From: Halovivax asiaticus JCM 14624
Lineage (GTDB): Archaea > Halobacteriota > Halobacteria > Halobacteriales > Natrialbaceae
NCBI RefSeq assembly: GCF_000337515.1
Contig: NZ_AOIQ01000021.1
Coordinates: 117,834 to 181,833, forward strand
DNA length: 64,000 nucleotides
Reading direction: 5' to 3'
Shown here in pieces: positions 52,198 through 59,890 of this stretch. Within the stretch, counting starts at the first letter, position 1. Each line of letters opens with the position of its first letter. The notes under the pieces were generated by a model. The model was not told the DNA's origin and did no database searches. It saw only the letters and a program-made list of their open reading frames with translations. The position numbers and the translations under genes were made by a program.

Positions 52198-53136
52198 ATG
52201 CGTGGCTGGTTGCGCCGACAACTGGGTGAGAGTTACGAACGGCTCCTCCGTCGTGAACTTGGTGACGACGAGCGAGCGCCGGCCCACGTCGCGGTTATTC
52301 AGGACGGGAACCGTCGGTACGCACGTGAGGCCGGGGCGGACACCGCGACGGGCTACGAAGCCGGTGCCGACACCACCGAACGCGTCCTCGAGTGGTGCCA
52401 GGAAGTCGGCGTCGAGGAACTCACCCTGTACACGTTCTCGACGGAGAACTTCGATCGCCCGACCGACCAGCAGGAGGTGATCTTCGACCTCCTCTGTGAG
52501 AAGTTACGAGAGTTCGCCGACGCGGAGCGCGTCCACGAGGAAGGCGTCTGTATCCGGGCCATCGGCGACGTCGAACGACTGCCCGACCGCGTTCAGACGG
52601 CCATCGCGTACGCGGAGGACCGAACCGGTGACTACGACGATTTCGTCCTCAATATCGCACTCGCGTACGGTGGTCGGAACGAACTCCTCTCCGCAGCCCG
52701 TAGCGTCGCCAGGGAGGTCGAAGACGGTGACCTGACGCCCGACGACATCGACGTGGAGACGATCGAGGCGCGCCTGTACGGCCGCACCGTTCGTGACGTC
52801 GACCTCATCATCCGGACCGGCGGTGACGAACGCACCTCGAACTTCCTCCCCTGGCACGCGAACGGCAACGAAGCCGCCGTCTACTTCTGTACGCCGTACT
52901 GGCCAGCGTTCTCCCGCGCGGACTTCCTCCGGGCGGTCAGAACCTACGAACACCGCGAGCGCTCGTGGCGACGGACGCGCGCCAGGCGAGCCCTCGCCCT
53001 CTTGCGCGCGATGGGTGAGACCGAACTCGCGGATGCCCGTTCGATCCTCGGCCGATTTCGTGACTCACTCCCCTCGACCGAACGCGAATCGCTCGAGGAA
53101 CTCGAGGTGGACTCACAGGAGACCGCCCCGGAATGA
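52198..53136 (+). CDS. uppS: cis-prenyltransferase (undecaprenyl/polyprenyl diphosphate synthase)
   Basis: A 312-residue enzyme. The diphosphate-binding AVIQDGNRRYAREAG near residue 35 has the catalytic Asp; LTLYTFSTENFDRP, ALAYGGRNEL and DLIIRTGGDERTSNFLPWHANGNEAAVYFCTPYWPAFSRADFL complete the signature. It builds a long polyprenyl diphosphate for lipid-linked glycosylation. The C-terminal 60 residues are a polar extension. ATG 52198 was chosen. It opens a cluster of prenyl-lipid genes. Confidence 0.93.
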   Translation: MRGWLRRQLGESYERLLRRELGDDERAPAHVAVIQDGNRRYAREAGADTATGYEAGADTTERVLEWCQEVGVEELTLYTFSTENFDRPTDQQEVIFDLLCEKLREFADAERVHEEGVCIRAIGDVERLPDRVQTAIAYAEDRTGDYDDFVLNIALAYGGRNELLSAARSVAREVEDGDLTPDDIDVETIEARLYGRTVRDVDLIIRTGGDERTSNFLPWHANGNEAAVYFCTPYWPAFSRADFLRAVRTYEHRERSWRRTRARRALALLRAMGETELADARSILGRFRDSLPSTERESLEELEVDSQETAPE

Positions 53137-53224
53137 GCGGTCGCAGTCGCTCCCCGGTCGCGCCCGTTCCCGATCGATCTCGCAGGAATACGGAACGAGG
53201 ATCGCCACACGGTGATCGGTTCCG

Positions 53225-53443
53225 ATGAGTCACGATCCCCTCGCGAGTCACCGATCCGTCGGTGTCGGGCTGGTTGTGGCCGGTTGTACGGCGTTTCTGG
53301 CCCTCGTCGCGGTCGGCTCGATACGACACCCTCTCGCGGCAGCGGCACGGACGACGCCCGCCGAGTTCGTCGCGATCGGGGCGTCGTTCACTCTCGTCGT
53401 GCTGGGTCTGATCGTCTGGCTGGCAGCGTCGCTACCGGAGTAA
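53225..53443 (+). CDS. small two-helix membrane protein
   Basis: A 72-residue protein with two hydrophobic helices (VGVGLVVAGCTAFLALVAVGSI and FVAIGASFTLVVLGLIVWLAAS). It follows the cis-prenyltransferase by 88 bases in the same direction and ends 36 bases before the convergent second prenyltransferase. A role near the membrane enzymes of that cluster is likely, but no domain is recognised. Confidence 0.65.
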   Translation: MSHDPLASHRSVGVGLVVAGCTAFLALVAVGSIRHPLAAAARTTPAEFVAIGASFTLVVLGLIVWLAASLPE

Positions 53444-53479
53444 GTACGTTGGAGAGCGTCGCTGCCAGCCTGACGCAGG

Positions 53480-54085
53480 TTACCGCCCGTAGCGCCTGGA
53501 GCGATTGCAGTACTCGAGGACGGCCCGGAGGAAGTCCCGTTTGCGGAAATCGCGCCAGTTGACGTCGGTGAAGTAGAGTTCGGAGTACACCGACTGCCAG
53601 ATCATGAAATCGGAGAGCCGCTCGGCGCCGGTCTTGATGACCAGATCCGGTTCGCTCGGGAACACGAGATGTGATTCGACGTGTCGATCTTCGATCTCGT
53701 CGGCGGCGAGCTCCCCGGCGTCGACGGCCGTGGCGAGCGTCGTGACGGCGTTCGTGAACTCGTGTTTGCCGCCGAGGCCGATCCCGATCTGGACGGGTGC
53801 GTCGGCCGGCTGTCGGTCGTCGGGCCCGCGGACGGCGACGTCGACTGGCACCTCGAGAGCTGCGAGTTCCCGTCTGAGCGTCGGGATCGCCTCCTCGTCC
53901 AGGACGCTGACGTAGATGGTCACTCGCTCGGCCGGTCGCAGTGCCCATTCGACGAACGCGGAGAGCGTCTCGTAGGCACCCTGTTCCAGCAGATCGCGTT
54001 CGGTGATGACGAGCGCGACGTGATCGGGGACGTCGCACTCGTGACGGCCGATCCGAGCGGCGAGGTATCGTTCGTAAAGCCCCAC
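53480..54085 (-). CDS. degenerate cis-prenyltransferase paralogue
   Basis: A 201-residue protein. The C-terminal half keeps the family pattern (PDLVIKTGAERLSDFMIWQSVYSELYFTDVNWRDFRKRDFLRAV). The N-terminal half lacks the D-G-N-R-R-W/Y motif: at that place it reads HVALVITERDLLEQGAYETLSAFVEWALRP. The catalytic Asp is therefore missing, and the protein is about 110 residues shorter than its neighbour. It may be the non-catalytic partner of a two-subunit cis-prenyltransferase, as in eukaryotic complexes. The frame is intact and the family likeness strong. Confidence 0.75.
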   Translation of the reverse strand: MGLYERYLAARIGRHECDVPDHVALVITERDLLEQGAYETLSAFVEWALRPAERVTIYVSVLDEEAIPTLRRELAALEVPVDVAVRGPDDRQPADAPVQIGIGLGGKHEFTNAVTTLATAVDAGELAADEIEDRHVESHLVFPSEPDLVIKTGAERLSDFMIWQSVYSELYFTDVNWRDFRKRDFLRAVLEYCNRSRRYGR

Positions 54086-54238
54086 ACTCCACCGAACGGG
54101 TCGGTGGGGCCTTACAATTTCGGTCCCGTCGCACGCGAAGCAAACGACTCGATAGTAACCGAATCGTCTCAGTACGTGAGGGAGTTGGCAAATCGGTCAA
54201 GAACCGTTAAGTAACCCCCACAGAAAGGATCGGCCATC

Positions 54239-55561
54239 GTGTCATCGACCGTTCGGCGAGCGAGCGTCGTCGCGGCACTCGGCACGCTCTCGCTCGCGGT
54301 TCCGCTGTTCGGGCCACTCGTCGCGAGCGGATTCGCAACGCTCGTGGCTGTCGCCGGGTTCACCGTTCGTCGCGGACGCGTGTTCGACGTCCTGGCGCTC
54401 CCGGCCGATCGGGAGGACGGTCGACTCAATTCGCTGTTGGCCTTCGTCCTGGCGGTCGTCGTTCTCGGCTCGCTGGTCGGGGCCACGTCACTCCCCTGGT
54501 CCATCGTGATCGGCGTCGTCGTCCTCGTTGGGTACGGCGACCTTTCGGAAGCCGTCGCCGGGATCTACACGGCCGATCGGGCGGTCACGGCGGCGGCGTT
54601 TTGCGTTGGCGGGGGTGTCGCAGCGAGCGTCGGGCAACTCCTCACGCACGCTCTGAACGGCGGTCCGATCTCGACTGTCGCCCCGACCGCCGTGTTTCTG
54701 GGGGCCAGCGGTGCCCTCGCGGCAGCGATCCTCCGGGCCAGACTCCCGCGATACGACGATCCGCTGGTCGTCGTCGTGACCGGCGGGCTCTGCTGGCTCC
54801 TCTGGCGGCTCGACCCGTCGATTTCCGCGCCCGAACTCGCCCTCGCCCTCGGCGTGATGATCGCCCTCGGCTACCTGTCCTACGCGCTCGATACCGCGTC
54901 TGTCGCTGGCATGCTCGCCGGCATCCTCCTCGGCCTGTTGACGATCGTCCTCGGCGGCTGGAGCTGGTTCGCCGTGTTGATCTCGTTTTTCGGCATCGGC
55001 GGCCTCTCGACGAAGTTTCGCTATCAGGAGAAACGGGCACGCGGTGTCGCCGAGGGGAACGACGGCGCCCGGGGCAGCGCGAACGTCTTCAGCAACTCCG
55101 CGATCGCGCTCGTCGCGGTGCTTGGCTACGCAGCGAGCGACGCCGGACTCCTCGCCGTCGACTCACTACTCTTTCAGTACGCGTTCGCGGGGGCGGTCGC
55201 CACCGCACTTGGGGACACGCTGTCGAGTGAAATTGGTGGCGTCTTTCCGTCGCCACGCCTGATCACGACGCTCGAACCCGTGGCGCCGGGGACCGACGGC
55301 GCCGTCACCTGGCAGGGCCAGGTCGCCGGTATCGCCGGCATCACCGTCGTCGGTGCGATCTCGCTCTGGCTCGCCGCCCCGATCGGCCCGCTAGGCTTCG
55401 GCGTCATCGTCGTTGCCGGCACCGTCGGCATCCTCGCCGACAGCCTCTTCGGGGCGACGCTCGAAGGTAATACGCTCGATAACGGGAGCGTAAATTTCTG
55501 TGCGACGCTTACCGGGGCCGTCGTCGCGGCACTCCTGCTGGCGCCGCTGGGCATCGTCTAA
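54239..55561 (+). CDS. DUF92 (VTE6-like) membrane kinase family protein
   Basis: A 440-residue protein with a dozen hydrophobic helices. The DUF92 block is KFRYQEKRARGVAEGNDGARGSANVFSNS, then ALGDTLSSEIGGVFPSPRLITTLEPVAPGTDGAVTWQGQ. Relatives phosphorylate prenyl alcohol phosphates or related lipids. The GTG start at 54239 gives a compact protein. Its place near two cis-prenyltransferase genes supports polyprenol recycling. Confidence 0.85.
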   Translation: MSSTVRRASVVAALGTLSLAVPLFGPLVASGFATLVAVAGFTVRRGRVFDVLALPADREDGRLNSLLAFVLAVVVLGSLVGATSLPWSIVIGVVVLVGYGDLSEAVAGIYTADRAVTAAAFCVGGGVAASVGQLLTHALNGGPISTVAPTAVFLGASGALAAAILRARLPRYDDPLVVVVTGGLCWLLWRLDPSISAPELALALGVMIALGYLSYALDTASVAGMLAGILLGLLTIVLGGWSWFAVLISFFGIGGLSTKFRYQEKRARGVAEGNDGARGSANVFSNSAIALVAVLGYAASDAGLLAVDSLLFQYAFAGAVATALGDTLSSEIGGVFPSPRLITTLEPVAPGTDGAVTWQGQVAGIAGITVVGAISLWLAAPIGPLGFGVIVVAGTVGILADSLFGATLEGNTLDNGSVNFCATLTGAVVAALLLAPLGIV

Positions 55562-55592
55562 TTCGGTGTCAAAAGTGGCTCTCGTGGTCCAC

Positions 55593-57203
55593 TCACTCCG
55601 CTGGCGGCTCGCTCGCGACCGAATCGGCCGCGAAGATCCGTACCGACGTCGGTCGTTTGACGAACTGGCCCAGTGACGTGGCGATAATCGTCGAGACGCC
55701 GCTTTTGGCCGCCCGATCGACCAGTTCCTGACTCAGAACGCCGTCGAGGAGTATCACCGATGGCGCCGCGTCGGTCTCGAGCCTGTCGGGGATCTCGTTC
55801 ACGGGGTAGTCGTCGATGACCGTTCGGTCCTCGTCGAGGAACCGGGCCGTTCCGCTCTCTCCAGTGCCAAGTTCGGCGACGTGTTCGTACAGTGAGTGTG
55901 ACGACTCGTCCGGGTCGACAGCGGGTTCGTCGACAGTCGTCTCGTCGGTGGGATCGACCGACTCGATGCCCGTATTCGTCGAGGTGTCCTGCGTCTCCGT
56001 GGTGTCGGCGCCGGCTGTCGCTGGCTCGACCGACGATGTGGCGGTGTCCGCAGTCGTCGGTTCGGCGGACGACGTGGCAGTGTCGGCTGTTGTCGATCTG
56101 GTGGACGAACTGTCGGTGTCGTCGTCCGCGTCTGGGGACCGCTCGTCTGTCTCGATAGCACTCGGAGGGCTCGAACGTGCCGTCCGTGCCGCCGTCTCGC
56201 CTGTCGTACTCGCCCGTCCCGGTGACGTCGTCTCGTCGGTACTGTCGTCGTGATCGATCGCGGTCTGGTCGGCGGGTGGTGGGTCGCGAGTCGACGCCCC
56301 GCCGTCGGTACTGGAAGGGACCTTAGACGAGTCATCTCGTTGCCTGTCCGTCTCCGGACCGAACTGCTCGCCCGCTTGCACTGTGGGTGCGGCGTCGGCC
56401 GAAACGGTCGGCTCGATCGGTTCTTTCTTTCTGAGTGCGGTGAACACTTCGTGGTGGTCCAGGTCCTCGACGGAGGCTCCGTCTGGGGGCCGAGCGACGT
56501 AGTCGACGTCGCCGACCTGGCGGAGCTCTTCGAGGATCAACTCGCCGCCACGATCGGCGTCGAGAAACGCCGTGGTCGTCCGGTCGCGTGTCAGCGACGC
56601 GATCTCGTCGGGAACGTCCGTCCCCTCGACGCCGACGGCGTTCTTGATGCCGTAGCGCAGTAACGTGAGGACATCCGCCCGTCCTTCGACGACGATGATC
56701 GCGTCACTCTCGCTGACGCGCGGTCCGGCCGGCAGTCCTTCGTACGTGTCGATATCTGCCACGCGGACGTGCTCTCTGACGGACGAGAGGATCTCCGCCG
56801 AGGACATCACGCTGTCGTCGAAGCCGGTCTGGAGCAACTCGGCGGCGCGATCGACCACCTCGCGGCGCTTGGCTGCCCGTACGTCTTCGATCTCGTCGAC
56901 CTCGAACGCGGCGCGACAGGGGCCGACCCGATCGATCGTTTCGAGCGAGGCGGCAAGCGTCGCGGTCTCGACCTTGTCGAGGCTCGTCGAAATCGTCACC
57001 GTGCCGCGCGATTCGCCCCCCGAACTCGACACCGAGACGTCGATGTGTCCGAGCTTTCCCGTTCGTCGGAGCTCCGGGAGGTCGAGTTCGTCCCCCAGTA
57101 GCCCTTCGGTTTGGCCGAAAATTGCACCGACGACGTCGCTTCGCTCGACGACGCCAGCTGCCGTGACGGCCGCGTGAATCAGGTACTTCTCGGTTTCGTC
57201 CAT
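55593..57203 (-). CDS. dnaG: archaeal DnaG (TOPRIM) protein
   Basis: A 536-residue protein. The N-terminal half is archaeal DnaG: TEKYLIHAAVTAAGVVERSDVVGAIFGQTEGLL, the TOPRIM acids DAIIVVEGRADVLTLL and TTAFLDADRGG. The C-terminal domain (SRELGTGESGTARFLDEDR...FVKRPTSVRIFAAD) is conserved. Between them is a disordered region of more than 150 residues rich in Thr, Ser, Asp and Glu with near-repeats of TADTATSSxEPxTA. Archaeal DnaG associates with the exosome. ATG 57203 gives the standard MDETEKY start. Confidence 0.93.
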   Translation of the reverse strand: MDETEKYLIHAAVTAAGVVERSDVVGAIFGQTEGLLGDELDLPELRRTGKLGHIDVSVSSSGGESRGTVTISTSLDKVETATLAASLETIDRVGPCRAAFEVDEIEDVRAAKRREVVDRAAELLQTGFDDSVMSSAEILSSVREHVRVADIDTYEGLPAGPRVSESDAIIVVEGRADVLTLLRYGIKNAVGVEGTDVPDEIASLTRDRTTTAFLDADRGGELILEELRQVGDVDYVARPPDGASVEDLDHHEVFTALRKKEPIEPTVSADAAPTVQAGEQFGPETDRQRDDSSKVPSSTDGGASTRDPPPADQTAIDHDDSTDETTSPGRASTTGETAARTARSSPPSAIETDERSPDADDDTDSSSTRSTTADTATSSAEPTTADTATSSVEPATAGADTTETQDTSTNTGIESVDPTDETTVDEPAVDPDESSHSLYEHVAELGTGESGTARFLDEDRTVIDDYPVNEIPDRLETDAAPSVILLDGVLSQELVDRAAKSGVSTIIATSLGQFVKRPTSVRIFAADSVASEPPAE

Positions 57204-57352
57204 AGGTGGGCTCTGTCGGGGACTGTCTGTGTCGTCCCTCCCTAGGGCTAGCACGACCTAATACCTGTTGACTGATGGGTTTTCAGCCACTGGATTGCCC
57301 CTGCGTCTGACAGCAGTGGATCGAGCGGTCCCCGTTCGATGCTGGTATCGGA

Positions 57353-58159
57353 TTACTGGCGACCGATCCGCTGCGGTCGCTGGTAATTCTCGACGTACCA
57401 CCAGGCGACGAGGGCGGTGAGAACGACGAGTCCACCGAGGAAGAACAGGAGTCCCGGCGAGTCGAGCGACGCGAACGCCTCGATCGTCGAGATAAAGCCG
57501 TCGATGGTACCGTCGAGGATACCATCTGACTCGCCTCCGCCACCATTTGCCCCGTCGCCGGCAGTTGTCGTGTTGTTTTGATCCGATGCGATCGAGATTG
57601 TGTCGTCTCCCCCGTCACTCCCGCCATCCGTATACTGTGTATCGAATTCGGGGCTGTCTCCGTCAGCTCCGGATTCCGTCGCGTCACCTCCTGCCGTGGA
57701 CCCGGCGGCGCCGGTCGAACTGCCAAAGCGCATCGCGACGGCCTGGAGGGCGAAACTCCCGATCGCGAGGGCGCCGATCCCGCCGATGTAGCGGGAGACA
57801 GCCTGTTTCAGCTGCGTGGCACGCGATTCGTCGCTGGCGACGATGAGGGGTCCGTTGGCCGTCGCGTACACGCTCATCTCGTTCCCGCGTGAGGAGTACC
57901 AGGTGTCGACGACTTCGACCAGCCCGGCGTCTTCCAGCTTCTCCAGGTGGTATCTGACGTTCTGGATGGAGGAGTCGATCGCGTCGGCGACGTCGCTCGG
58001 CGTTCCGGGCTCCGCATCGAGCGTCGCGTAGATCTGTCGGGCGGTCGTCGAGGAGAGTGCACCGAAGACGTCGTCCGCATCCTCTCCGTCGAGGTCGACG
58101 ACCCGGGGGGTACCGTCGGTCGTCGGCGTTTCTGAGCGCAGGGGGAACAACCGAGCCAT
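57353..58159 (-). CDS. membrane-anchored ArsR-like transcription regulator
   Basis: A 268-residue protein. A winged helix fills residues about 20-105 (LSSTTARQIYATLDAEPGTPSDVADAIDSSIQNVRYHLEKLEDAGLVEVV). One helix (YIGGIGALAIGSFALQAVA), a Gly/Asp/Thr-rich linker of about 80 residues, and a C-terminal helix (LLFFLGGLVVLTALVAWWYV) follow. The mix suggests a DNA-binding protein held at the membrane that reads out membrane or surface state. Targets are unknown. Confidence 0.85.
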   Translation of the reverse strand: MARLFPLRSETPTTDGTPRVVDLDGEDADDVFGALSSTTARQIYATLDAEPGTPSDVADAIDSSIQNVRYHLEKLEDAGLVEVVDTWYSSRGNEMSVYATANGPLIVASDESRATQLKQAVSRYIGGIGALAIGSFALQAVAMRFGSSTGAAGSTAGGDATESGADGDSPEFDTQYTDGGSDGGDDTISIASDQNNTTTAGDGANGGGGESDGILDGTIDGFISTIEAFASLDSPGLLFFLGGLVVLTALVAWWYVENYQRPQRIGRQ

Positions 58160-58403
58160 TGGTCACTCGGCAGTACGGACTCGTCTGCCTATACACTTTC
58201 TATACCTGAAGCACGCATTTTACCTTTCGATTTATCCGGTATAGGAGGCTATATCGGCTATCTTCCTTGAAATGAAATACTGCTTAGTGGATAGGGGCCG
58301 TCGTATTTCGCCGGATAATCTCACCGGTTCTGGGGGTGCTTTCTTACCAATTACTCAACTAAAACGGTCGTTGTTCCATCCTTGCTGTCACTGGGAGTTG
58401 CTG

Positions 58404-58730
58404 ATGGACATCGATTTCACCGTTCGGTCCGATGCACTGAGTATGAACAGGCTCGTTCGAGCGGGTGAGCAGCGCTGGCACTTGCCAAGACACGCCCACA
58501 TCGTCGTCTACGACCGTGACGACGACGGACTGTTGACGATCTACGACTGTGGCGCCGCCCAGAAGCCGCCGTCGGCGCAGTTGCTGGGAACGCTGGGGCG
58601 GATCGAAGCGCGTCACGAGGTGATCGACAATCCGACCGGCCGCGTCGTCACGCTCCGTGAGGAGTCGACGCTCGTCGCCACCGGCGAGCGACGCTACCGG
58701 ATCACGACCGGCGACACTCGCCGGGTTTGA
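58404..58730 (+). CDS. hypothetical protein
   Basis: A 108-residue beta-rich protein: MDIDFTVRSDALSMNRLVRAGEQRWHLPRHAHIVVYDRDDDGLLTIYDCG and RRYRITTGDTRRV at the end. It looks like a small barrel. I do not recognise it. ATG 58404 suits a compact N-terminus; the frame continues upstream without likeness. It precedes the DUF6293-type regulator by 25 bases and may share a transcript. Confidence 0.55.
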   Translation: MDIDFTVRSDALSMNRLVRAGEQRWHLPRHAHIVVYDRDDDGLLTIYDCGAAQKPPSAQLLGTLGRIEARHEVIDNPTGRVVTLREESTLVATGERRYRITTGDTRRV

Positions 58731-58755
58731 GTAGCCCGACTTCGAAGGCCTCGTC

Positions 58756-59805
58756 ATGCAAACGCACATCGTTCCGGTCGGGTTCGATTACGACCGGCTC
58801 ATCGCGCCGCTCGTCCGCGACCAGCGCGACGTGGATCGCGTCGTCATGCTCGAAGGCGCGGTCGGGAGCCAGGCGAACGTCGAGTACTCTCGCAACCTAG
58901 CGCGAAAGCTCGAGACCGACTTCGAGAACCTCCTCGGGGCGACGACCGAGCGGGTCGTGCTGGCGGACGTCTACGACTACGACGGTGCGTTCGAACAGGG
59001 GTACGAACTCATCACGGACGAACTCGACCGCGGCAACGAGGTCTGGGTGAACGTCGCCGCGATGCCGCGAACCGTGAGCTTCGCCTTTGCCAACGCGGCG
59101 CACTCGTTGATGGTCGAACGCGAGGCCGACCGGGACGTGATCCACACCTACTACACCGCCCCCGAGAAGTACCTCGAGACGGAACTGGCCGAGGAACTCC
59201 GGGCCCAGCGCGATCTGCTGGACGACCTGACCACGACACTCGCAGACGATGACTCAGAGACGGCCGTGCGCGAGGATGAGAGGATGGATGCCGACGCGAG
59301 TGCGGATGCTGATTCTCAATCCGCCGAACCCGGAGTCACCGACGACCGCCACCGGACTTCGGGGACCGCCGCCACACCCGGCACCCGGATCGAGGTCGAC
59401 CCAGCCCGGTTGCGAGAGCGACTGAACAACGCGACGGACCTCTTGGCGGAGTTCGACGAACGGGGCACGACCATCGGCGCGAAGGAAATCGGCGACAGCC
59501 ACGTCGTCGAACTGCCCGTCGGCTCGTTCTCGCCCGTCAAACCCTTCGAGGAACTCATCCTCTTCAAACTCGGAGAAGACGGCGAATTCGACTCCGTCTC
59601 CGAGCTCGCGGAAGCGCTCGCACGCGAGCTAAACGAGGAGTACACCGACAGCTTCCGTTCGAAAGTCATCTACACCGTCGACCGGCTCGGCCCCGGCGGC
59701 AAGGGCTACGTCGAACGTGACGAACAGGGCAAGTCCTACCGAACCCGCCTCTCGCCGATCGGCGAACTCTGGGTCCGCACTCACGCGAACCAGGACCTCA
59801 CGTGA
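58756..59805 (+). CDS. DUF6293-type regulator (CARF-like domain plus winged helix)
   Basis: A 349-residue protein. The first 165 residues have the Rossmann-like strand order of CARF-type ligand domains: THIVPVGFDYDRLIAPLV, RVVMLEGAVGSQANVEYSRNLA, VWVNVAAMPRTVSFAFANAAHSLM. A disordered linker (about 175-215) follows, and then a winged-helix C-terminus (PFEELILFKLGEDGEFDSVSELAEALARELNEEYTDSFRSKVIYTVDRLG...KGYVERDEQG). It matches the HFX_2341/DUF6293 group. CARF domains usually bind cyclic nucleotides made by CRISPR or CBASS systems, but no CRISPR array or Cas gene is seen in the window. Confidence 0.8.
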   Translation: MQTHIVPVGFDYDRLIAPLVRDQRDVDRVVMLEGAVGSQANVEYSRNLARKLETDFENLLGATTERVVLADVYDYDGAFEQGYELITDELDRGNEVWVNVAAMPRTVSFAFANAAHSLMVEREADRDVIHTYYTAPEKYLETELAEELRAQRDLLDDLTTTLADDDSETAVREDERMDADASADADSQSAEPGVTDDRHRTSGTAATPGTRIEVDPARLRERLNNATDLLAEFDERGTTIGAKEIGDSHVVELPVGSFSPVKPFEELILFKLGEDGEFDSVSELAEALARELNEEYTDSFRSKVIYTVDRLGPGGKGYVERDEQGKSYRTRLSPIGELWVRTHANQDLT

Positions 59806-59890
59806 CCCTGTCTGCTCGCGTGGGCGCGTGACGTATTCGAGGTCGATGGGGACGATATCAGCCCGTTTTTGCAATCCCGACCGAGCGCCT

